Shown here one piece after another: positions 54,650-64,000 of a DNA stretch of 64,000 nucleotides. Within the stretch, counting starts at the first letter, position 1. Each line of letters opens with the position of its first letter. The position numbers and the translations under genes are program-made. The notes beneath the pieces were generated by a model that was not told the DNA's origin, did no database searches, and was given only the letters and a program-made list of their open reading frames with translations. This DNA comes from Marinomonas ushuaiensis DSM 15871 (lineage in GTDB: Bacteria; Pseudomonadota; Gammaproteobacteria; Pseudomonadales; Marinomonadaceae): NCBI RefSeq assembly GCF_000521805.1, contig NZ_JAMB01000011.1:46462-110461 (forward strand). The letters are read 5' to 3'.

Positions 54650-56230
54650 ATGTTGTTATGGCAATGGGCACTTATTGCATCAAGTGTGTTTTTCTTCTTA
54701 GTTTTTATGTTGGTTTTCTTTCGTTATTTATCCGTAAGAAAAGCGGCTGTTGACCTAGGCGCCACTTTGAGTACTGATGACAGTGATGGCGATGAATTAC
54801 TAGGCGTTTCCTCTGAAGAAAAAGAGCAATGGCTTGTCTTGTTACGACAGCAGAAAAAGATATGCGTTGAATTATTGAAAGGTTCACCAAACTCCGACTT
54901 TCAAGGAAAAGCATCTTTGTCATGCTGGTCGATTTTTTTAGATGTTGAGATTCATATTATTGAGCACTCTGTTCCAGATTCAAAAGTGCTTGCGTTATTA
55001 GAGGCATTCAAAAAAATTCTTGCTAAAATCGATCGAGCTCAAGAGATCGACGAGCTATTTAAATCATTAAAAGTGAATCAATCTTTATTGGATGAGTTGA
55101 ATGGTGTTATTCAACAAGTTGAAGATAAAGCCTCCTCCCAAGTTGATACTAGGTCAGAATTAAATGATCACCTAAATGAGATTCAAGAGCAGTTAGCGCA
55201 AGAGCCTGAATTGGATCAATCGTTGGCAGCTTTACGTGCAGAAATGGCGAGTATGTGCGAGTTTTCAGAAAGGCTTAAATTGCATCTAGACGAGGTAAAA
55301 GAAGAGGGAGAAAGCAGCGCTTATGCAGATACTTTGAGTGCATTTTTAAATGAAACAGATCAATCTATTTTCTTGGATTCTATGAGTTTGGAATTAGATG
55401 ATAAGGTCTTAGACCTGAAGCAGTTAGCCGCTTACCAAAAAAACATCATAGTTGACTTAAAAGAACAAGTACGTAACGCGAAAGACAGTCAAAAGGATGA
55501 AAAACACGTCGGTATTTATGATGTTTTTATCGTCAGGTTAGAAAAGTCGTTACTGGAAAGTGGTCGAGTCGTGAAGCGTTTAGAAAGAAAGTTAGAGAGT
55601 CTACAAACAATCAAATATAACCTTAATATTGATATCGCCAAGCGTGATAAAGCACTGAAAACAAAAGAAGCTTTATTGGAAGTCGGAGAAAATGAAGAAA
55701 GGGCGGCTCAAGGTATAGATATTTACGGCGTGTTTGATGCAGAGCGCAGCACGATGAAGAATATGGAAGATTTATTACATCAAGAGTCTTTTACAGAAGA
55801 AACAGATGCTTTTGCTAATGAGCAGTCATCTAAACTTGGAGCTTTACGTTTAATGGTGAATGAGTCTGAGCTCTATGTTGAAATGCTAGAAAGAGATTTG
55901 GACAAAGCACATGTTTTACGTGAAAGTCTGGAGCGGCGATTGCTTGATACTAATGAGCTGGCGGAAGTGTCAATAGATGACAGTTTTACTGCTATGGAGC
56001 ACCGAGACTTGGAAGAAATTGAAAACTTACGAGAAGTGAATGAAGAGCTAGAAGCAGAACGAAAACGCTTAGACGCTGAGTTACGTGATGGTGTCACTCA
56101 GTCGGAAGAACTCATTGAATTACAGAAAAAAGTTGATGAATTAGACGATAAGATTGCAAATATTCAGGAACAATACGTTGAGATGGAAGAACGTTATTTA
56201 ACTGCACTGATGTCAAAAGAAGATAAGTAG
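54650..56230 (+). CDS. hypothetical membrane-anchored coiled-coil protein
   Basis: 526 residues. One N-terminal membrane helix (residues 3-25, LWQWALIASSVFFFLVFMLVFFRYL) and then an acidic cytoplasmic chain rich in Glu, Asp, Leu and Lys, with long heptad patterns (about 130-250, 255-350 and 395-520). I recognise no catalytic domain. It may be a structural or scaffold protein, comparable in plan to polar or divisome-associated coiled-coil proteins; function unknown. Convergent with recX (16 bases between stops). Confidence 0.75.
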   Translation: MLLWQWALIASSVFFFLVFMLVFFRYLSVRKAAVDLGATLSTDDSDGDELLGVSSEEKEQWLVLLRQQKKICVELLKGSPNSDFQGKASLSCWSIFLDVEIHIIEHSVPDSKVLALLEAFKKILAKIDRAQEIDELFKSLKVNQSLLDELNGVIQQVEDKASSQVDTRSELNDHLNEIQEQLAQEPELDQSLAALRAEMASMCEFSERLKLHLDEVKEEGESSAYADTLSAFLNETDQSIFLDSMSLELDDKVLDLKQLAAYQKNIIVDLKEQVRNAKDSQKDEKHVGIYDVFIVRLEKSLLESGRVVKRLERKLESLQTIKYNLNIDIAKRDKALKTKEALLEVGENEERAAQGIDIYGVFDAERSTMKNMEDLLHQESFTEETDAFANEQSSKLGALRLMVNESELYVEMLERDLDKAHVLRESLERRLLDTNELAEVSIDDSFTAMEHRDLEEIENLREVNEELEAERKRLDAELRDGVTQSEELIELQKKVDELDDKIANIQEQYVEMEERYLTALMSKEDK

Positions 56231-56246
56231 TTTATGTGGACCAAGT

Positions 56247-56702
56247 TTAGTATTCGTCTTTTGGGGACATTGCGTATTTAATTTCATCAAAGTTAAACCC
56301 TCTGTATTGAAGGTAGCGCGACTGTTTACCTTTTTCTTTGAAATCTTTGGTGGCTTCTTCGCCAAACCTCCTTTCTTTTAATTGTTTTGCCAGTTCAAAC
56401 CAATCTGCCTCAGCATTATTTACCGCTTCTTTTGCTAGAGTACTATTTACGCCTTTTTGTATCAGCTCTTGTAGAATGCGGTTAGCCCCAAGCGGTTTGC
56501 TTATTCTACTTCTGACAAAAATTTCCGCGAAGCGTTCATCGTTAAGGTAATTGATTTCCTGAAGTCGTTCTATTGTTGATGCTATCTCTTCTTCAGTATG
56601 GCCTTTAACTTTTAGCTTGTTGGCGAGTTCTTTTGTCGCATGTTCTCTATGGCTTAGTAATGACAAGGCTTGGTCGAAAATAGAGAATGTTTGCCTCTTC
56701 AT
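56247..56702 (-). CDS. recX: regulatory protein RecX
   Basis: About 151 residues from ATG 56700-56702, preferred over the upstream ATG because AAAGGA precedes it by 8 bases and MKRQTFSIFDQALSLLSHREHATKELANKLKVKGH is the family start. Three-helix repeats (YLNDERFAEIFVRSRISKPLGANRILQELIQKGV) are typical. RecX caps RecA filaments and limits recombination. In most gammaproteobacteria recX lies directly downstream of recA; here recA is not adjacent, and recX points the opposite way to alaS. Confidence 0.9.
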   Translation of the reverse strand: MKRQTFSIFDQALSLLSHREHATKELANKLKVKGHTEEEIASTIERLQEINYLNDERFAEIFVRSRISKPLGANRILQELIQKGVNSTLAKEAVNNAEADWFELAKQLKERRFGEEATKDFKEKGKQSRYLQYRGFNFDEIKYAMSPKDEY

Positions 56703-56897
56703 ATTTAATCCTTTGGCGTTTTTTGATGTTGCTATTTTAGCAATTGAATTACGCACTTACATTTATTTTATATAAATCTATATTTTTTTATTTTTGTGGT
56801 TTTTTATTCTAACATATCTAAATAAATAAGATGATAAAACTAAATATCTTATGTGAATATAGGTGATATGACTTTTACATAATTTTGGAGCGTTGTT

Positions 56898-58154
56898 ATG
56901 CGTATTTGCGTGCTAGGGGCTGGTGTTGTTGGTCTTACTTCTGCGTACTATTTGGCTAAAAAGGGGTATCAGGTGACGGTGGTTGATCGTCAGGCTGGAG
57001 TAGCACTAGAGACAAGCTTTGCTAATGCTGGGCAAATCTCTCCAGGCTACTCTGCACCTTGGGCTGCGCCAGGCGTTCCTTTAAAAGCTGTTAAATGGTT
57101 AATGCAAAAGCACGCTCCATTAAGAATTAGTGCAGAACCTGAGCTTAAGAAAATAGAATGGATGATTAAGATGTTGGGCCAGTGTACGAATGGTGCCTAC
57201 AACACAAATAAATCCAGAATGATGATGTTGGCGGAATATAGCAGAGATCAATTTATTGAGCTGAGAAAAGATATCGGTATTCAGTATCAAGATGGTCAAG
57301 GTGGTACGTTGCAATTGTTCAGAAAGGCAGAGCAGGTTGACGCTGCTGAAAAAGACATCAAGGTACTTAAAGCGTTGGGTGTGCCTCATGAGTTGTTGAC
57401 GCCTGAACAGATCGCACAAGTTGAACCAGGGTTAAGTTCGGTGATTGACAAGTTTCAAGGCGGTTTGCGTCTTACTGGTGATGAAACAGGCGACTGTTAT
57501 TTGTTTTGTCAGTCTCTTAAGAAAACGTGTGAAGAGCTGGGTGTTGTCTTCCAATTTAATTCGGACATTAAATCTTTGAGTGTTAAATCGAATAAGATTG
57601 AAGGCGTTGTGACTCAATTGGGTCTTCAAGAATTTGATAAAGTTTTGGTTTGTTTAGGTAGTTATTCAAAAGAGTTGTTAAAAGCCTGTGATATTGATAT
57701 TCCGGTTTACCCTGTAAAAGGCTATTCATTGACTGTGCCTATTTCTGATACTAACTATGCTCCAATTTCTACCGTTATGGATGAAACATACAAAGTAGCT
57801 GTTACGCGTCTTGGTGATCGTATTCGATCTGCAGGAACGGCAGAGTTGGCGGGTTATAATTTAGATCTTCCTAAGTCTAGAACGGAAACCATTAGCCATG
57901 TCGTAGGTGATTTGTTTGGTCAGGGTTGTGATTTGGCTGAAGCGGAATATTGGACAGGATTACGTCCGATGACACCCGATGGAACGCCAGTTGTTGGTGC
58001 GAGTGGTATTGGTGGTTTGTATTTGAATACAGGGCATGGAACATTAGGTTGGACAATGAGTTGTGGTTCTGCAGCGGTGATTGCAGATATCATAGCAGGC
58101 GATAAAACAGGTATTGATTCTCAAGATCTATCTGTTGAACGTTATAAGAAGTAA
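56898..58154 (+). CDS. dadA: D-amino acid dehydrogenase, small subunit
   Basis: 418 residues. N-terminal FAD-binding motif GAGVVGLTSAYYLAKKGYQVTVVDR (7 onward), then ETSFANAGQISPGYSAPWAAPG, a DadA signature, and the closing GLYLNTGHGTLGWTMSCGSA. It oxidises D-alanine to pyruvate and ammonia at the inner membrane, feeding the respiratory chain. The racemase gene follows after 9 bases, giving the catabolic dadAX operon. Ribosome site TGGAG. Confidence 0.95.
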   Translation: MRICVLGAGVVGLTSAYYLAKKGYQVTVVDRQAGVALETSFANAGQISPGYSAPWAAPGVPLKAVKWLMQKHAPLRISAEPELKKIEWMIKMLGQCTNGAYNTNKSRMMMLAEYSRDQFIELRKDIGIQYQDGQGGTLQLFRKAEQVDAAEKDIKVLKALGVPHELLTPEQIAQVEPGLSSVIDKFQGGLRLTGDETGDCYLFCQSLKKTCEELGVVFQFNSDIKSLSVKSNKIEGVVTQLGLQEFDKVLVCLGSYSKELLKACDIDIPVYPVKGYSLTVPISDTNYAPISTVMDETYKVAVTRLGDRIRSAGTAELAGYNLDLPKSRTETISHVVGDLFGQGCDLAEAEYWTGLRPMTPDGTPVVGASGIGGLYLNTGHGTLGWTMSCGSAAVIADIIAGDKTGIDSQDLSVERYKK

Positions 58155-58163
58155 GGATTAGAA

Positions 58164-59261
58164 ATGGCAAGACCACTAACCGCAACGATAGATCTTAATG
58201 CGATTTTACAAAACTATCGTTATGCGAAAAAACTTCAGCCAACTTGCAAAGCGTTTGCTGTTGTTAAAAGTAATGCTTATGGGCACGGTGCCATTGAAGT
58301 TGCTCAACACCTTGATGATGAAGTCGATGCTTTTGCTGTTGCGGCAATCGAAGAGGCGATAGCTCTTCGTGATTCGAATGTTACTTCTTCTGTCATGATG
58401 CTCGAAGGGGTTTTTGAAGCGGATGAATGGGCTTTGTGCGAACAGCATGGTTTTTGGGCAGCAATAGAAAACGACATTCAGCTTGAATGGTTGTTTGCTA
58501 GCAAGGCAAAGATTGAAAAGATTTTTGTCAAACTTGATACTGGTATGCGACGTTTGGGCGTCGACAAAGATGGCGCGCAAGTGCTGGTGGAAAAACTAAA
58601 AGCAAGTGGTCAAGTTGATGAAGTGTTGTTGATGACTCATTTTGCTTGTGCTGATGATTTGTCTGATATTACGACTATGGAGCAGTTAACGTATTTTGAA
58701 CGGACTCGTCATGCGATTGGTGGAATTGAAGCAAGTGTTGCGAACTCTGCAGCCATTATGAAGTGGTCTGTTCCTGAAGGTGGGTGGATTCGTCCAGGAA
58801 TTATGCTCTATGGTATTTCACCTTTTGCAGAATTGACGGGTCAACAGCTAGGCTTGGTTCCTGCAATGACTTTGTCATCGAAAGTTATTTCTGTACGTTC
58901 CTTAAAAGAGGGAGACAAGGTTGGTTACGGTTTATCTTACGTGGCAACGGAAGGTCATCAATTGGCAACGGTTGCCGTTGGCTATGGTGATGGTTATCCT
59001 CGCCATGCACAAGGTGGAACGCCGCTTAAAATAAATGGCATGCCTGCTGTTTTGGCTGGGCGAGTTTCGATGGACATGATTACAGTGAAATTGGCAAACT
59101 CAGATCAACAGCTTGAGATTGGTCAAGAGGTTGTTTTATGGGGAGAAGGTGTTCCTGTAGAAGAGGTGGCTGATTTTGCCAGTACAATCGGTTATGAGTT
59201 GGTGACAAGAATGACTTCTCGCCCTCATTATTGTTATCAAACTCTTCACGAAATTAAATAA
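58164..59261 (+). CDS. dadX: alanine racemase (catabolic)
   Basis: 365 residues, PLP enzyme. PLP lysine Lys35 ([11 protein letters not shown]), catalytic Tyr255 (VGYGLSYV) and the [10 protein letters not shown] segment. It converts L-alanine to D-alanine, which DadA then oxidises. Its place in the dadA operon marks it as the catabolic isozyme; a biosynthetic alr may exist elsewhere. A hairpin follows its stop. Confidence 0.94.
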   Translation: MARPLTATIDLNAILQNYRYAKKLQPTCKAFAVVKSNAYGHGAIEVAQHLDDEVDAFAVAAIEEAIALRDSNVTSSVMMLEGVFEADEWALCEQHGFWAAIENDIQLEWLFASKAKIEKIFVKLDTGMRRLGVDKDGAQVLVEKLKASGQVDEVLLMTHFACADDLSDITTMEQLTYFERTRHAIGGIEASVANSAAIMKWSVPEGGWIRPGIMLYGISPFAELTGQQLGLVPAMTLSSKVISVRSLKEGDKVGYGLSYVATEGHQLATVAVGYGDGYPRHAQGGTPLKINGMPAVLAGRVSMDMITVKLANSDQQLEIGQEVVLWGEGVPVEEVADFASTIGYELVTRMTSRPHYCYQTLHEIK

Positions 59262-59271
59262 TAATTCTTTA

Positions 59272-59304
59272 TAAAGCCTCGATTCATTAGGAAAAGAGGC
59301 TTTA
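59272..59304 (+). terminator. terminator-like hairpin after dadX
   Basis: 9-bp stem TAAAGCCTC/GAGGCTTTA (59272-59280, 59296-59304) with a 15-base loop; only a short T run follows. Confidence 0.6.
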
Positions 59305-59473
59305 GTTTAAGAATTGTACAAAATAACCTTAAATTCCTACGGTTTCTTTTGAAAACACCTATCCTTTGAGTGTACTATTTTGTGCTTTTCGTTGCACAGA
59401 ATTGGCTCTTGTTAATATGCCGTTCACGCAATTCCATTCGTCCTGACAAATAGAGATAGAGACGCACCTTATT

Positions 59474-62092
59474 ATGAAGAGTTCTGAGTTACGCCAGTCA
59501 TTTTTATCGTATTTCGAAAGTAAGCAGCATCAGATTGTAGAATCTAGCTCTCTGATTCCTGGTAATGATCCAACCTTGCTGTTTACAAACGCCGGGATGG
59601 TTCAGTTTAAGGATGTGTTTTTAGGTGAAGATCAGCGTCCCTACACGCGTGCAACGACGTCTCAGCGTTGTGTTCGTGCGGGCGGTAAACACAATGATCT
59701 TGAGAATGTTGGTTACACGGCGCGGCACCATACTTTCTTTGAAATGTTGGGTAACTTCAGCTTTGGCGATTACTTTAAAAAAGAAGCCATTACTTATGCT
59801 TGGGAGTTTCTAACAGATGTTTTGAAACTACCAAAAGAGAAGCTTCTTGTGACTGTTTATGCAGACGACGATGAAGCTTTTGATTTTTGGCATGAAATGA
59901 TTGGTGTGCCGAAAGAAAAAATCATTCGTATAGGTGATAACAAAGGCGGTCGTTACCAGTCAGATAATTTCTGGGCGATGGGTGATACCGGCCCTTGTGG
60001 TCCTTGTTCTGAAGTGTTTTACGATCATGGTGAACATATTTGGGGCGGGCCTCCAGGTTCACCTGAAGAAGATGGCGACCGTTTTATCGAAATCTGGAAT
60101 GTCGTTTTCATGCAGTTTAACCGTTCTGTTGACGGCACTATGGCGCCTTTGCCTAAGCCTTCTGTCGATACTGGTATGGGGCTAGAGCGAATTGCTGCCA
60201 TTTTGCAAAATGTGCACAGTAACTACGAAATCGATTTGTTCCAAAATTTAATCGCAGCTTCTGCAAAAGCGGTTGGTACAGATGATCTAGCTTCTCAGTC
60301 ATTAAAAGTAATTGCCGATCATATTCGTTCATGTTCTTTCATGATTGTGGATGGTGTGATTCCGTCAAACGAAGGCCGTGGTTATGTATTGCGTCGTATT
60401 ATTCGTCGTGCGGTTCGTCACGGTAATAAGTTGGGGCAAAAAGGAGTCTTCTTTCATAAGTTGGTGGAAGCGCTTGATATTGAAATGGGGGATGCGTATC
60501 CAGAATTACGTAAGCTTAAAGATCGTGTGACCTCTATACTTCTAAAAGAAGAAGAACAATTTGCTAAGACCCTTGATCAAGGTATGAAAATCCTTGAGGA
60601 AGCGATTTCTCAGCTAGGTGATAAAAAAATCATCCCTGGCGAAACCGTTTTCAAGCTGTATGACACTTTTGGTTTTCCAGCGGATTTAACCAATGATGTT
60701 GCTCGTGAAAATAATCTTGAGATAGATGAAGTCGGTTTTGATAAAGCCATGGAAGAGCAGCGAAATCGTGCGCGTTCTGCGAGTAACTTCTCAATGGATA
60801 TGTCTGGCGGCATCACGATTGATAGCGTAACTGAATTCACTGGTTACGATAATTTAAATGCTCAGTGTGAAGTTGAATCTATTTTAGTTGACGGTGTTGC
60901 TGTCGATTCTATTGAAGCTGGTCAGTTTGCTGCTGTTGTTTTGAAAAGCACGCCTTTCTATGGTGAATCAGGTGGTCAAGTTGGTGACAAGGGCTGGTTG
61001 CGTGGAACAGGTGCTTTTAAAGTGTCGAATACTACGAAGCAAGCAAAAGCCCATTTACATCAGGGTGAATTAAAAGAAGGTCGTCTTTCTGTTGGTGGTT
61101 TGGTTACTGGCGAAGTCGATCGCTCTTTGCGCATGGCAACAACTCTAAATCACTCTGCCACGCATTTAATGCACGAAGCCCTTCGTCGTATTCTGGGTGA
61201 TCATGTGACTCAGAAAGGGTCTTTAGTAGATCCTGAACGTTTACGTTTTGATTTCTCTCATTTTGAAGGTGTAACGCCAGCTGAGATTGAGCAGATTGAA
61301 GACATGGTGAATGAGCAGATTCGTTTGAATCGCCCTGTTGAAACTGACCTTATGGATGTTGAATCCGCAAAGGCCAAAGGCGCGATGGCATTGTTTGGTG
61401 AAAAGTACGACAGTGAAGTCCGTGTCCTAACAATGGGTGCGGATTATTCTATTGAGCTTTGTGGTGGTACGCATGTTAAGCGTACAGGTGATATAGGTTT
61501 GTTCAAAATAGTTGCTGAAAGCGGTATTGCTGCTGGTGTGCGTCGAATTGAGGCGTTAACGGGTAAAGCGGCAATTGACAGTGTTCGTCATATTGAATCT
61601 TTACTTGGCGGTGTTGCAGGCTTGGTTAAAGGCAATAAAGAAAACGCTTTCGATAAAGTGATTGCTTTGAATGATCATGCTCGTAGTTTGCAAAAAGAAT
61701 TAGACTTTTTGAAAGGTAAAATGGCCGCGCTTGCAGGTGCTGATTTGGCGTCTCAGGCTGTCGATATTGAAGGCGGTAAGCTATTGGTTGCTCAGGTTGA
61801 TGTGGCAGATCCAAAAGAGTTACGTGATTTGCTGGATGAGCTGAAAAGTAAGTTAGAGTCTGCAGTTGTTTTATTAGCTTCAGTTCATGACGGTAAAGTG
61901 AGCCTTATTGCCGGTGTGACAAAAGAGTTAACGAAGAAAGTAAAAGCAGGCGATCTTATTAAGATGGTTGCGCCTTTGGTTGAGGGTAAGGGCGGTGGTC
62001 GACCAGATATGGCTCAAGCGGGTGGTAATAATCCAGATGGCTTGCCAGAAGCGCTTGCTTTAGTTCCTGATTGGGTTGCTGAAAGAGTTTAA
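59474..62092 (+). CDS. alaS: alanyl-tRNA synthetase
   Basis: 872 residues, the usual length. N-terminal class II core ([43 protein letters not shown]), the [12 protein letters not shown] motif 3, an editing domain with zinc/His-Cys ligands ([13 protein letters not shown] and [11 protein letters not shown]), and the C-terminal C-Ala domain ([13 protein letters not shown]). Ends 45 bases before lysC. Together with lysC and csrA it forms the conserved gammaproteobacterial run. Confidence 0.97.
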   Translation: MKSSELRQSFLSYFESKQHQIVESSSLIPGNDPTLLFTNAGMVQFKDVFLGEDQRPYTRATTSQRCVRAGGKHNDLENVGYTARHHTFFEMLGNFSFGDYFKKEAITYAWEFLTDVLKLPKEKLLVTVYADDDEAFDFWHEMIGVPKEKIIRIGDNKGGRYQSDNFWAMGDTGPCGPCSEVFYDHGEHIWGGPPGSPEEDGDRFIEIWNVVFMQFNRSVDGTMAPLPKPSVDTGMGLERIAAILQNVHSNYEIDLFQNLIAASAKAVGTDDLASQSLKVIADHIRSCSFMIVDGVIPSNEGRGYVLRRIIRRAVRHGNKLGQKGVFFHKLVEALDIEMGDAYPELRKLKDRVTSILLKEEEQFAKTLDQGMKILEEAISQLGDKKIIPGETVFKLYDTFGFPADLTNDVARENNLEIDEVGFDKAMEEQRNRARSASNFSMDMSGGITIDSVTEFTGYDNLNAQCEVESILVDGVAVDSIEAGQFAAVVLKSTPFYGESGGQVGDKGWLRGTGAFKVSNTTKQAKAHLHQGELKEGRLSVGGLVTGEVDRSLRMATTLNHSATHLMHEALRRILGDHVTQKGSLVDPERLRFDFSHFEGVTPAEIEQIEDMVNEQIRLNRPVETDLMDVESAKAKGAMALFGEKYDSEVRVLTMGADYSIELCGGTHVKRTGDIGLFKIVAESGIAAGVRRIEALTGKAAIDSVRHIESLLGGVAGLVKGNKENAFDKVIALNDHARSLQKELDFLKGKMAALAGADLASQAVDIEGGKLLVAQVDVADPKELRDLLDELKSKLESAVVLLASVHDGKVSLIAGVTKELTKKVKAGDLIKMVAPLVEGKGGGRPDMAQAGGNNPDGLPEALALVPDWVAERV

Positions 62093-62137
62093 CTTGACCA
62101 GCTCTAATTGAGCTTTGATTTAGGTAATAGATAGATT

Positions 62138-63382
62138 ATGGCGTTGTTAGTTCAAAAATATGGTGGCACTTCTGTTGGTACGGTTGAGCGTATTGAAGCT
62201 GTTGCGGATAGGGTGTTTAAACATAAACAGCAGGGCGATGATATCGTTGTTGTTGTATCTGCCATGAGTGGCGAGACAAACAAGCTAATTGATCTTGCGA
62301 AAAGTGTGACGACTTCACCAAGTGCTCGAGAGATGGATGTTTTGCTGTCGACGGGTGAGCAAGTAACCATCGCTCTATTGTCTATGGCGTTGATGAGGCG
62401 CGGTCTTGACGCACGCTCTTATACTGGGTCGCAAATTCGTATTACGACTGATAACGCTCATGGTAAAGCTCGTATTCAGAAAATAGATACCGAAGCAATG
62501 AGGGCTGATTTGGATGCTGGTCGAGTTATTGTGGCGGCAGGTTTTCAGGGAGCGGATGAGTTTGGCAATATTACAACGTTAGGCCGAGGTGGCTCTGATA
62601 CAACAGGGGTTGCTTTGGCGGCAGCTTTAAAAGCGGATGAGTGTCAGATTTATACAGACGTTGACGGTGTTTATACAACAGATCCTCGTGTTGTCGACAG
62701 TGCGCGACGTTTAGATAAAATTACTTTCGAAGAGATGTTGGAAATGGCGAGCTTAGGCTCAAAAATATTACAAATTCGTTCAGTGGAGTTTGCTGGTAAA
62801 TATCAAGTGCCATTAAGGGTGTTGTCGAGTTTTGTTGAAGGTGAAGGCACGTTAATTACGACTGAGGGGAATAAAAGTATGGAACAGCCAGCTGTTTCTG
62901 GTATTGCGTTCAATAGAGATGAAGCAAAATTAACATTGAAAGGTGTTCCTGATCTTCCTGGGATCGCTTCGCGCATTCTAGGGCCTATTAGTGATGCTAA
63001 TATTGAAGTCGATATGATCGTTCAGAATATATCTTCTGTAGATGGCACAACGGACTTTACTTTTACTGTGCATCGTAATGAATATGATCAGGCTTTATCT
63101 ACGCTTAATAGTATCTCTGAAGAGTTGGGCGCTACTGAAGTGCTTTCCGATGCTAAGATAGCGAAGGTATCCATTGTGGGTGTGGGTATGCGTTCACATG
63201 CAGGTGTGGCGAGTAGTATGTTTAGAGCTCTTGCAGCGGAGTCTATAAATATCCAACTTATTTCTACATCGGAAATTAAAGTGTCTGTGATTATTGATGA
63301 GAAATATATGGAATTGGCCGTTCGTGCGTTACATTCCGCCTTTAAGTTGGGTGATTGTGTAAATGATGTGAGCGAGACGTAA
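62138..63382 (+). CDS. lysC: aspartokinase
   Basis: 414 residues, starting MALLVQKYGGTSVGTVERI (kinase signature). Kinase domain to about residue 250, with FTGx-like GRGGSDTTGVALAAALKADECQIYTDVDGVYTTDPR, then two ACT domains that give feedback control (first LTLKGVPDLPGIASRILGPISDANIEVDMI, second SIVGVGMRSHAGVASSMFRALA). First step from aspartate to lysine, threonine and methionine. No lysine riboswitch is visible in the 45-base gap upstream. Confidence 0.96.
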   Translation: MALLVQKYGGTSVGTVERIEAVADRVFKHKQQGDDIVVVVSAMSGETNKLIDLAKSVTTSPSAREMDVLLSTGEQVTIALLSMALMRRGLDARSYTGSQIRITTDNAHGKARIQKIDTEAMRADLDAGRVIVAAGFQGADEFGNITTLGRGGSDTTGVALAAALKADECQIYTDVDGVYTTDPRVVDSARRLDKITFEEMLEMASLGSKILQIRSVEFAGKYQVPLRVLSSFVEGEGTLITTEGNKSMEQPAVSGIAFNRDEAKLTLKGVPDLPGIASRILGPISDANIEVDMIVQNISSVDGTTDFTFTVHRNEYDQALSTLNSISEELGATEVLSDAKIAKVSIVGVGMRSHAGVASSMFRALAAESINIQLISTSEIKVSVIIDEKYMELAVRALHSAFKLGDCVNDVSET

Positions 63383-63454
63383 CAATTGGACACATAAAAT
63401 CCTGTCTTTGGAGATGGTTTAATATATATTCAGAAGCTATAATTGATTTTGTAG

Positions 63455-63485
63455 GAATTGCCCTACATAGCATGTAGGGCAATTC
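63455..63485. other. long perfect hairpin between lysC and csrA
   Basis: 14-bp perfect stem GAATTGCCCTACAT/ATGTAGGGCAATTC (63455-63468, 63472-63485) with only a 3-base loop. No T run on either side. It ends 42 bases before the csrA start and is flanked by several GGA motifs. Confidence 0.8.
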
Positions 63486-63527
63486 ATCTAAATAAATGTT
63501 GGAAGCTATTTCAGGGAAAATATTATT

Positions 63528-63716
63528 ATGCTTATTTTAACTCGTCGTGTTGGTGAAACATTAATGGTTGGTGATGAAGTATCTGTCACCGTATTGGGTG
63601 TGAAAGGTAATCAAGTTCGTATAGGTATTAATGCACCTAAAGATGTTTCTGTTCATCGTGAAGAAATTTATCTTCGTATTCAGAAAGAGCAAGACGGACA
63701 AGATACCGAAGAGTAA
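63528..63716 (+). CDS. csrA: carbon storage regulator CsrA (RsmA)
   Basis: 62 residues, beginning [34 protein letters not shown], nearly invariant in this family, with the RNA-contacting residues Leu4/Arg6 and Arg44 (VHREEIY) in place. CsrA binds GGA motifs in mRNA leaders and controls translation and stability. The leader of this gene itself contains five GGA triplets (63388, 63410, 63454, 63501, 63515), the last inside the Shine-Dalgarno AGGGA, suggesting autoregulation. Followed by tRNA genes. Confidence 0.97.
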   Translation: MLILTRRVGETLMVGDEVSVTVLGVKGNQVRIGINAPKDVSVHREEIYLRIQKEQDGQDTEE

Positions 63717-63743
63717 TTTTTTTAAAAAAAATCTCAAAAAGTC

Positions 63744-63771
63744 TTTACATGTTTTTTTGGCAGTATATACT
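63744..63771 (+). promoter_or_regulatory. promoter of the tRNA-Ser gene
   Basis: A -35 box TTTACA (63744-63749) and a -10 box TATACT (63766-63771), 16-base spacer. The following ACGCCGC is a GC-rich discriminator typical of stringently controlled tRNA promoters; transcription probably starts near 63778. Confidence 0.7.
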
Positions 63772-63786
63772 ACGCCGCACTTGTTT

Positions 63787-63876
63787 GGAGAGTTGGCCGA
63801 GTGGCCGAAGGCGCTCCCCTGCTAAGGGAGTATGGGGTGAAACTCATCGAGGGTTCGAATCCCTCACTCTCCGCCA
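63787..63876 (+). tRNA. tRNA-Ser (anticodon GCU)
   Basis: 90 bases including an encoded CCA. Acceptor stem GGAGAGT/ACTCTCC, D arm, anticodon stem CTCCC/GGGAG (63824-63828, 63836-63840) with anticodon GCT at 63831-63833, a long variable arm as in class II tRNAs, and GGTTCGAATCC T arm. It reads AGC and AGU. Confidence 0.95.
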
Positions 63877-63938
63877 TTCAAGTATGTCTTTATCAGAAGC
63901 TATCCTTTCTGAGTAAAAAAGACTGGAATTATCGTTAT

Positions 63939-64000
63939 GCACCCGTAGCTCAGCTGGATAGAGTACTCGGCTACGAACCGAGCGGTCAGAGGTTCGAATC
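63939..64000 (+). tRNA. tRNA-Arg (anticodon ACG), 3' end cut by the window
   Basis: Starts GCACCCG at 63939; anticodon stem CTCGG/CCGAG with anticodon ACG at 63973-63975, then GAGGTTCGAATC of the T arm where the window ends. Nearly identical to the E. coli tRNA-Arg(ICG). The A34 should be edited to inosine, reading CGU, CGC and CGA. It follows tRNA-Ser by about 60 bases, the usual csrA-serV-argV order. Confidence 0.93.

Noticed and set aside
62100..62114. AGCTC/GAGCT hairpin between alaS and lysC
   Set aside because: 5-bp stem with only two T after it; too weak to call.
63631..63825. 64-codon plus-strand frame over the csrA end and tRNA-Ser
   Set aside because: Out of frame with csrA and runs through a tRNA gene.
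1..64000. Mobile elements, prophage genes, toxin-antitoxin pairs, defence systems or CRISPR arrays
   Set aside because: Searched by eye for transposase or integrase motifs, terminal repeats and regularly spaced repeats; none found beyond the 14-base tandem array at 40686.

Overview
The window looks like chromosomal DNA of a marine gammaproteobacterium of the Oceanospirillaceae, most likely Marinomonas or a close relative. This is inferred from gene content and order, the moderately AT-rich composition, and the right-hand block alaS-lysC-csrA-tRNA-Ser(GCU)-tRNA-Arg(ACG), which is typical of gammaproteobacteria. No species was assigned by database search. I see no insertion sequence, prophage, integrase, CRISPR array or rRNA. 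The window is dense with transporters.

Layout. 1-3.3 kb: start of a GntR regulator with candidate operators, two small hypothetical genes, and a minus-strand group (SDR oxidoreductase, DCC thiol protein, DUF3429-like membrane protein). 3.5-6.8 kb: single-chain glycyl-tRNA synthetase, a small membrane protein and a homocysteine S-methyltransferase-family enzyme. 7.1-15 kb: sugar locus with a LacI regulator, a DUF1479 (Fe/2OG-oxygenase-like) protein, a Dabb protein, a GtsABCD-like sugar ABC transporter and a mutarotase-fold protein. 15.2-21 kb: a MetNIQ-like ABC transporter (minus), a GNAT acetyltransferase, and a TrpXYZ-like ABC transporter (plus). 21.1-29.2 kb: sugar-acid or related catabolic locus (RraA-like aldolase candidate, TctCBA tripartite transporter, ketoglutarate-semialdehyde-dehydrogenase-like enzyme, divergent FadR-type GntR regulator, AEC permease) and a TetR regulator with its own palindrome.

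29.6-45.8 kb: a complete urea locus, consisting of the urea ABC importer urtABCDE, urease ureDABCEFG and ureJ, followed by a two-gene signalling module. The first gene of that module encodes a 1157-residue fusion of an NCS1-type transporter, a cysteine-rich cytosolic module, a histidine kinase and a receiver. The second is a LuxR-type response regulator with an unassigned middle region. This is the strongest candidate in the window for an undescribed system: a transporter-like kinase that may sense urea or another nitrogen compound.

46-52.7 kb: redox and electrophile defence genes (DoxX-like protein, two nitroreductases, a divergent LysR, a peroxiredoxin, an outer-membrane barrel, MsrA, and a YghU-like glutathione transferase). 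53-59.3 kb: lactate permease, a coiled-coil membrane protein, recX, and the D-amino-acid dehydrogenase/alanine racemase pair dadAX. 59.5-64 kb: alaS, lysC, csrA and two tRNAs, the last cut by the window end.

A recurring regulatory feature is a stem-loop immediately after the solute-binding-protein gene and before the membrane genes in three unrelated transporter operons (gts, tct, urt). This should give excess binding protein over membrane components. The usual neighbourhood recA-recX-alaS is broken here: recX is inverted, dadAX lies between recX and alaS, and recA is not in the window.
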